Of a stretch of 6,641 nucleotides of DNA, positions 1 to 4,115 are shown one piece after another. Below the pieces are notes generated by a model. That model did not search any database and was not told where the DNA came from. It worked only from the letters and a program-made list of their open reading frames with translations. The first letter of the stretch is position 1. Each line of letters begins with the position of its first letter. The stretch is from Pseudovibrio sp. JCM 19062 (GTDB lineage Bacteria > Pseudomonadota > Alphaproteobacteria > Rhizobiales > Stappiaceae). The translations under genes and the position numbers were made by a program. The stretch is from positions 1-6,641 of the forward strand of contig BAXV01000123.1 of the NCBI GenBank assembly GCA_001310715.1. Reading direction: 5' to 3'.

Positions 1-677
1 ACCTAATTCAAGGAGGGTGGAACACTCAGAATCCACATTACGAGGCTGAGAGAGAAGTTTGAGATAATACTCAATATCCCCCTGTCTTGGATCCTGTTCG
101 CGACTGGTTGCAGCTTCCTCAGCATCGCGTCGTCTTCGATAATAGATCGCCTGTGGTTTAACTTTCCACTTTTCGGCAGCGTCCTTAACAGACTTCCCTT
201 GCACTAGGTCGTCCTTAATGTCTTTCCACTGCTCGTCAGAGATCTCAGATGGGCGACCAACGGTTTGTTCGTTTGTAAGTGGTTGTATACCGATCTCAAT
301 TGCATAACCGCTTGGGAGTGCTTGGCAAGAGCACTGCAGAGATCAGCTGCTGTTGCATCTTGAAGCCGTAGGCCGCTCGATAAATCAACCAGCTCAATTC
401 CTCGCTTACTTAAGGATTCAAGAGTTGTGATCAAATCCGGCAAGCGCCAGGATAGATCGCTCAGTTGACGCACAATTATCTTATCACCCTCTTTGCAAGC
501 ACTAAGGATACCGGCAAGTTCGGATCGTGCTCGGCTTGGAGATTGTATACGCTCGACAACTACTCGATCACAATCATGGGGAACAAATTCGTTGCCTATG
601 TGCATCGCCGCATCAGTATCTAATTGAGTACAATATCCATAAATCAATTGTCTTATTCCCCAAGAAGTGGGTGTCAC
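1..677 (-). CDS. Serine-recombinase-fold (resolvase/invertase-like) DNA-binding protein, catalytically degenerate, frame broken once, C-terminus beyond window
   Basis: The N-terminal part follows the resolvase fold: an IYGY first strand, then RSELAGILSACKEGDKIIV (family pattern R-x-x-L ... EGD-x-x-V), then LPDLITTLESLSKRGIELV (family pattern D-L-I ... L-x-x-R-G-V). The catalytic positions do not match. The usual Y-A-R-V-S-T reads YCTQLD, so the nucleophilic Ser and its Arg are gone; the usual L-D-R-L-G-R reads LSDLSW; the E-R motif of the long helix is absent. After a break near 264-266 another frame continues GRPSEISDEQW and KSVKDAAEKWKV...AIYYRRR, a typical recombinase C-terminal helix-turn-helix, and stays open to the window edge. 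Adding one base to the 3-base run joins the halves as NKTVGRP. The GTG at 677 has no ribosome site; a TTG at 647, which would begin MIYGY, has GGGGA nine bases upstream and fits the family better. Seen: fold pattern and missing residues. Inferred: a DNA-binding regulator rather than an active recombinase. Confidence 0.78.
657..661 (-). promoter_or_regulatory. Ribosome binding site favouring the TTG start of the recombinase-like gene
   Basis: On the minus strand GGGGA lies nine bases before a TTG at 647-645, which would start the protein at MIYGY, the usual N-terminus of resolvases. The GTG at 677-675 has no purine-rich site in front of it. The frame stays open further upstream to a TAA near 790 but contains no ATG there. 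Confidence 0.4.
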
Positions 678-835
678 TGAAGTATCTTGGTCTGCTTGAA
701 GGGGCTCCCAAGAACTGTCTTTTCGAATGGAACTGATACCAACAAAACTTCGGAAGGCCCTCGACCTTCGCCCACAATTTGAAGTCTTTTAAAATAAACG
801 ACCTGCATGAGGTATGAGATTGATCTCTTTGAAGA
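678..835. other. Short intergenic gap between the two leftward genes
   Basis: No gene is supported here. It holds two weak inverted repeats: TGATCT/AGATCA at 821-826 and 833-838, overlapping the stop codon of the gene to the right, and a 5-bp GAAGG/CCTTC hairpin around 752-768. Neither has a T-tract in the leftward direction, so neither is a convincing terminator. The two leftward genes could be co-transcribed across the gap, but nothing decides this. Confidence 0.4.
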
Positions 836-1426
836 TCATTTCACCAAGCGAAGGGTAGGGGAGGGAGGTCGGATACCCCAGCGAAATGCTTCGTATGGAA
901 GATCACCAAAGAAGGCTGTCTCGAACACGGGCGTGTCCAGGTCGCTTACATGATGAGGTTCAATAGCTGACTGTTGCTCGTCAATAAGAGTCTCTACAGT
1001 TTCATGTGCCAGCTGGATGGAAAGGTTACTAATCGCTGCAAACATACCTACCGCATGTCCCAACTGAGGCCACATGTGTACTCCCTCTGCTTGTTCACGA
1101 CGCTCGAATATACGCGCGGTTTCGTTGTCCTTAAAAACAGGAAACGTCACCCGACCCGCAAAGCACTGCTTTACGAACAGTTCTGCGTTGTGTGACGCCA
1201 ATCGGGATCCAAAGTGCAAGATAGCAAGGAAACCTTCAGGTGGAAGTGTGCCGCCCTCCCACCAACCTTCAACTATGATTTCTTTTACACCTGCAATTTC
1301 AGCCAGATCAGTGTTGCCCAAACCCAACCGTCCTCCATACAGCTTAAGCATGGCGGCTGCGGAAGGATCTAAGGGTGTGTGATCAGAATAGTCAGTGACC
1401 TGTACGCTAGCCATTTCATTGAACAT
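836..1426 (-). CDS. Unidentified 196-residue protein with a helix-turn-helix-like segment
   Basis: The reading frame is intact, starts at ATG 1426 with GAGG five bases upstream, and ends TGA at 836. A second in-frame Met (residue 5, at 1414) is a weaker start. I do not recognise the family. Residues about 33-70 resemble an XRE/Cro-like helix-turn-helix with its closing pattern: GNTDLAEIAGVKE, then a W-W-x-G-G sequence, then L-P-P-x-x-F-L-x-I-L, like the usual W-x-x-G ... P ... L. The remainder (about 75-196) is a mixed hydrophobic and charged region with a helical stretch at 122-155 and a Pro/Arg-rich tail. There is no signal peptide or membrane span, so it is probably cytoplasmic. It is divergent from traF across a 280-base region with a perfect inverted repeat and lies upstream of the recombinase-like gene on the same strand. 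A role in transcriptional control of the tra block or of its own expression is inference. The open frames on the opposite strand are treated as shadows. Confidence 0.7.
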   Translation of the reverse strand: MFNEMASVQVTDYSDHTPLDPSAAAMLKLYGGRLGLGNTDLAEIAGVKEIIVEGWWEGGTLPPEGFLAILHFGSRLASHNAELFVKQCFAGRVTFPVFKDNETARIFERREQAEGVHMWPQLGHAVGMFAAISNLSIQLAHETVETLIDEQQSAIEPHHVSDLDTPVFETAFFGDLPYEAFRWGIRPPSPTLRLVK

Positions 1427-1503
1427 ATCAACCTCACGGGATTGGTGGTTTCTGGCCCCTATGCAAGCACAGCCAACAATCTAAATCAACATAAAAAAAG
1501 ACA

Positions 1504-1533
1504 ATCAAAACAAATAGTTAGATTTGTTTTGAT
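1504..1533. repeat. Perfect 12-bp inverted repeat, candidate operator
   Basis: The left arm ATCAAAACAAAT (1504-1515) and right arm ATTTGTTTTGAT (1522-1533) match at 12 of 12 positions around the spacer AGTTAG. It is AT-rich and lies about mid-way between two divergent genes, as expected of an operator for a dimeric DNA-binding protein. Read leftward, the hairpin is followed by TGTC and seven T, so a weak terminator on the minus strand is an alternative; the 6-base loop and AT-rich stem would make it poor. Confidence 0.65.
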
Positions 1534-1563
1534 GAGACAAAAGTAGGCGCGCGATTGTATTAT
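1534..1563 (+). promoter_or_regulatory. Weak sigma70-like promoter candidate for traFHG
   Basis: GAGACA (1534-1539) and TATTAT (1558-1563) are spaced by 18 bases. The -10 is fair and the -35 poor (4 of 6). The -35 directly abuts the perfect inverted repeat at 1504-1533, so a protein bound there would be placed to repress or activate. This would leave a leader of roughly 135 bases before traF. No better pair was found closer to the gene. Confidence 0.25.
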
Positions 1564-1706
1564 GAGAACAAGTTTCGCCGCGCCAACTGGTAAGCAAGCT
1601 TTGTTCATTTAAGTAATTTGTTAAAAGTTCACGAAAGTAGCACCAAGCTCGCTACAGTTCTTCTTTGAATGTGCAAGTTTCCCTTTATTGAAACGGAGCT
1701 TGCAGG

Positions 1707-2714
1707 ATGAAACGTACCATTGGGACATTGGGTTTCCTCGCCCTATGCTTTTGCGCCACTGTTTCGTGGTCACAAAGCCCGGAGGAAGGCTTCTTTGATC
1801 GGTCTGAAGAAGGTTGGTTCTGGTATAAAGCGGAACCGGATGAAGAAGAGCTGGAACCGGAACCGGAAATTACGGTTCCCCAAGTTGTTATCTCGACACC
1901 TGAGCAGACAGAGCCACAGGTAGAAAGCGCTCCTGAGTTTCCACTAAGATTAAACGCTGCTTGGCTAAGGGAGAATATGCCGCGTTACCTCGATGCGGCG
2001 ATGGATGATCCTACTCTCGAAAACGTTGAAGCCTATTTGATGCTTCAACGAATAGCGATGGATCGCTCTCAAACGTTCGCTGAAGTGTCTCAGGTTGTGA
2101 CGGTTGGGAACCCGAATCTTGATGAACTGGCACGGCGACCTTCCGCCAGCTTTGCTACTCAACATTTAGATCGTATTGCGGGCCGGAAAAGAGAGAAACT
2201 TCTAAGAAGCCTGACGGAGAAAGTTGGGTTCTTCTACTTCTTCCAGTCCGATTGTGAGCTCTGTTATACCCAAGACAGCATCATGAACCTCATCGAAGAC
2301 AACATGGGTTTCTCAGTGTTGCGCATATCCTTGGACGGAAAACCTATTCCTGGCCTTCAACCTCGTCCTTTTAATCCTGACGATGGGCATGCTGAAATGC
2401 TCGGAGTTCAGGTTTTGCCAGCTGTATTCTTGGTATCTGATGAGGGTGAATTTGCGCCGATTGGCCAAGGAGCAATGGCACTCCCTCAGATTTACCAGCG
2501 CGTGCTGATCGCATCACTTAAAGCTGGGTGGATTACAAACGAGCAGTTCAATGAAACGCGCCCGCTGACCGACCTTGCCAATAACCTGGCTGACAGGCTT
2601 GGGATCGACGGGCAACCCATTGAAGGTATGCCGACAGTTTCTGGAGATGAATTTGTTCCTCCGAAAGAACTTTTGAAAGCCCTTAAATCAAATCTACAAA
2701 GAGGAGGGCAGTGA
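1707..2714 (+). CDS. traF: TraF, F-type conjugal pilus/transfer-channel assembly protein, thioredoxin fold with CxxC
   Basis: A 335-residue exported protein in the usual TraF size range with a larger N-terminal part. It starts at ATG 1707 with GGAG eight bases upstream. Residues 1-22 form a signal peptide (MKR, hydrophobic core, cleavage near SWS-QS). The mature N-terminus carries the F-type motif GWFWYKAEP (residues 36-44), followed by an acidic, Pro-rich linker (44-75). Residues about 171-275 are the thioredoxin-like domain: a KVGFFYFF strand, then C183-E-L-C186, a strand VLRISLDG, and the cis-Pro loop VLPAVFLV (Pro 238). TraF acts in the periplasm with TraH in assembling the F pilus and envelope channel. 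The F plasmid's own TraF is known to lack the CxxC pair, whereas relatives in other F-type elements keep it, so this copy could have redox or disulfide-isomerase activity. Its stop overlaps the traH ATG by one base, giving a traF-traH-traG operon. Confidence 0.93.
   Translation: MKRTIGTLGFLALCFCATVSWSQSPEEGFFDRSEEGWFWYKAEPDEEELEPEPEITVPQVVISTPEQTEPQVESAPEFPLRLNAAWLRENMPRYLDAAMDDPTLENVEAYLMLQRIAMDRSQTFAEVSQVVTVGNPNLDELARRPSASFATQHLDRIAGRKREKLLRSLTEKVGFFYFFQSDCELCYTQDSIMNLIEDNMGFSVLRISLDGKPIPGLQPRPFNPDDGHAEMLGVQVLPAVFLVSDEGEFAPIGQGAMALPQIYQRVLIASLKAGWITNEQFNETRPLTDLANNLADRLGIDGQPIEGMPTVSGDEFVPPKELLKALKSNLQRGGQ
2702..2707 (+). promoter_or_regulatory. Strong ribosome binding site of traH inside the end of traF
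   Basis: AGGAGG lies six bases before ATG 2714. An in-frame GTG at 2711 would be only three bases away, so ATG 2714 is the preferred start. The TGA of traF (2712-2714) shares its final A with this ATG, which favours coupled translation. Confidence 0.7.
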
Positions 2715-4115
2715 TGTCTCTTCGTACTGGAAAGAAAATTGCCGCTTTAATTGTATCTGCCAGCTTAATCTCATCTCAGGCTACAGCCGGTGGTATCGAG
2801 ACGCAGTTAAACAAAGTGTTTAATGGAATGACCAATGTAACTATGCCCGGAGTTCACGAAACCCAAAGGAGGGGGGTTCTGGCCGGTGGTCGTGTTACAA
2901 CAAAGGTAAAGATCTACAATGAGAACCTCGTGTCATTTACTCCCCCAAGCTGGAAAGCAGGATGTGGCGGCATTGACTTCTTTGGTGGTTCATTCTCTTT
3001 CATCAACGCTGATCAATTAGTTCAGTTGATGCGGTCAGTTGCAGCAAATGCAGCTGGTTATGCGTTTCAGTTAGCATTGGCTAACGTGTGTGAAAGCTGC
3101 TCCAGTATGATTGAAGCACTCCAGAAGAAAATTCAGGAGCTTAATCAGCACTTTGGCAACTCCTGTCAATTAGCACAGGGGCTAGTGAACGACGTAACAA
3201 GCGGGATGGAGCTGAAAGGAAAAGTCGGAGGTTCATTAGTCGAAAACGTACAAGGAATATCGGAAGATTTCTTTGATGCGATTGCGAAGCCTGGAGGAAA
3301 ATCAACAAAAGAAAACCTGAAGGAGAACAATCCAGAAAAACTGAAAGACTTGATGGGAAATATCGTTTGGCAGGCGCTGAACGATGGCGGGGTTAAAAGC
3401 TGGTTTTCCTCTGGTGATGATACTTTGATGCGGTCGATTATGTCTATTACGGGCTCCGTGATCGTGGGAGACCTAATACCTGATCCTCATTCTCCGGCTC
3501 CTGATCAAAAGACGAATGCAATCACCTATTTGGAGGGGAACCTAATAACGCTTCAGGATCTGATCCAAGGTGGTGATTTAGAAATCTATAATTGCATTGA
3601 GGGCGGTGATCTATGCACCAAAGTAAACCTGAAATCTGAGACAATCACTGGCTTCAAACAGCAAGTTGAAGAGATGTTGCTTGGCAATGAATCGAGTATT
3701 GGAATTGTAGCAAAGCTAAAAACTACTGACCAAGTTCTAACAGCCACGGAAAGGAACTTCCTTGCTCTCCTTCCAAGCGGGATGGGAGGGATGTTCTACA
3801 ACATAGGTTCGCTAAGTAAGGACTCAGCACGCTTATTTGCTCAAGAAGTTGCCGCAACAGTAGCTGTCTCCATGATCTATGATACTGTACTGCAGCTCTT
3901 CCGCGCAGCGCGCACTGCTTTATCGAAAAAAAGACGCTTCTCCATACCTGTCTAAGGTGCATGACCAGCTTAACCGCAGCCAGAGTAATCTTGGGATACA
4001 ATATCAAGCGCTCATAGATGAGCATGGAAGTATTGCTGAGAAGACGTTCTATTGGCGTGAAATTCTACGAAATACGAGATCTTTACAGTACGGCCTACCT
4101 AAGGGAGCGGTGTAA
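2714..4115 (+). CDS. traH: TraH, F-type conjugal pilus assembly protein, frame broken at an A7 run near its end
   Basis: Residues 1-25 are a signal peptide (MSLRTGKK, hydrophobic core, cleavage near ATA-GG). Conserved TraH features follow: GGIETQLNKVFNGM, the segment leading to the glycine-rich KAGCGGIDFFGGSFSFI (residues 81-97), and ANVCESCSSMIEALQKK with Cys 126 and 129, plus Cys 84 and 151. Residues about 125-150 and 310-345 look helical, consistent with the known coiled-coil content of TraH. TraH works in the periplasm and at the outer membrane with TraF in pilus assembly. The frame ends early at 3955 after KKRRFSIPV. Removing one A from the A7 at 3926-3932 reads on as KKDASPYLSKVHDQLNRS to the TAA at 4113-4115, giving 466 residues, close to the 458 of F TraH. 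The restored end also provides the one-base overlap with traG, so the longer form is surely the ancestral gene. Sequencing error is the likeliest cause; a recent mutation or transcript slippage are alternatives. Confidence 0.92.
4103..4107 (+). promoter_or_regulatory. Ribosome binding site of traG
   Basis: GGGAG lies seven bases before ATG 4115, inside the final codons of traH. The TAA of traH (4113-4115) overlaps the ATG by one base, so traG is probably translationally coupled to the full-length, frame-restored traH. Confidence 0.6.

Larger units (their letters stand above)
1427..1706. other. Divergent intergenic region upstream of traF
   Basis: This 280-base non-coding stretch separates the leftward gene at 836-1426 from traF and must hold the promoters for one or both directions unless traF is read from further upstream. 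It contains an A7 run at 1493-1499, a perfect 12-bp inverted repeat at 1504-1533, a weak promoter-like pair just to its right, and a smaller repeat GTAGC/GCTAC at 1637-1641 and 1651-1655 near the traF start. No small gene with a ribosome site was seen. Confidence 0.6.

Noticed and set aside
1..677. Recombinase-like gene as part of a transposon or integron
   Set aside because: No transposase, terminal inverted repeats or res-like site array is visible, and the catalytic residues are absent.
527..736. Rightward open frame of 69 codons opposite the recombinase-like gene start
   Set aside because: It overlaps sequence that codes the resolvase-fold N-terminus on the other strand and resembles no protein.
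821..838. Terminator hairpin TGATCT/AGATCA at the end of the unidentified gene
   Set aside because: The stem has only six pairs, overlaps the stop codon and is not followed by a T-tract in the leftward direction.
974..1382. Two rightward open frames opposite the unidentified gene at 836-1426
   Set aside because: Both overlap the better-supported leftward gene, have no clear ribosome site and give arginine- and cysteine-rich products without family features.
1565..1607. Inverted repeat GAACAA ... TTGTTC upstream of traF
   Set aside because: Only six bases per arm with a spacer of about 30 bases; expected by chance in AT-rich sequence.
3926..3933. A-AAA-AAG slippery heptamer in traH as a programmed -1 frameshift
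   Set aside because: The traH end lies in the frame reached by removing one A (a +1 or -2 step). A -1 slip enters a third frame that does not give TraH-like sequence.
3723..4025. Leftward open frame across the traH 3' end
   Set aside because: It is antisense to conserved traH sequence and lacks a start context; it is a codon-bias shadow.
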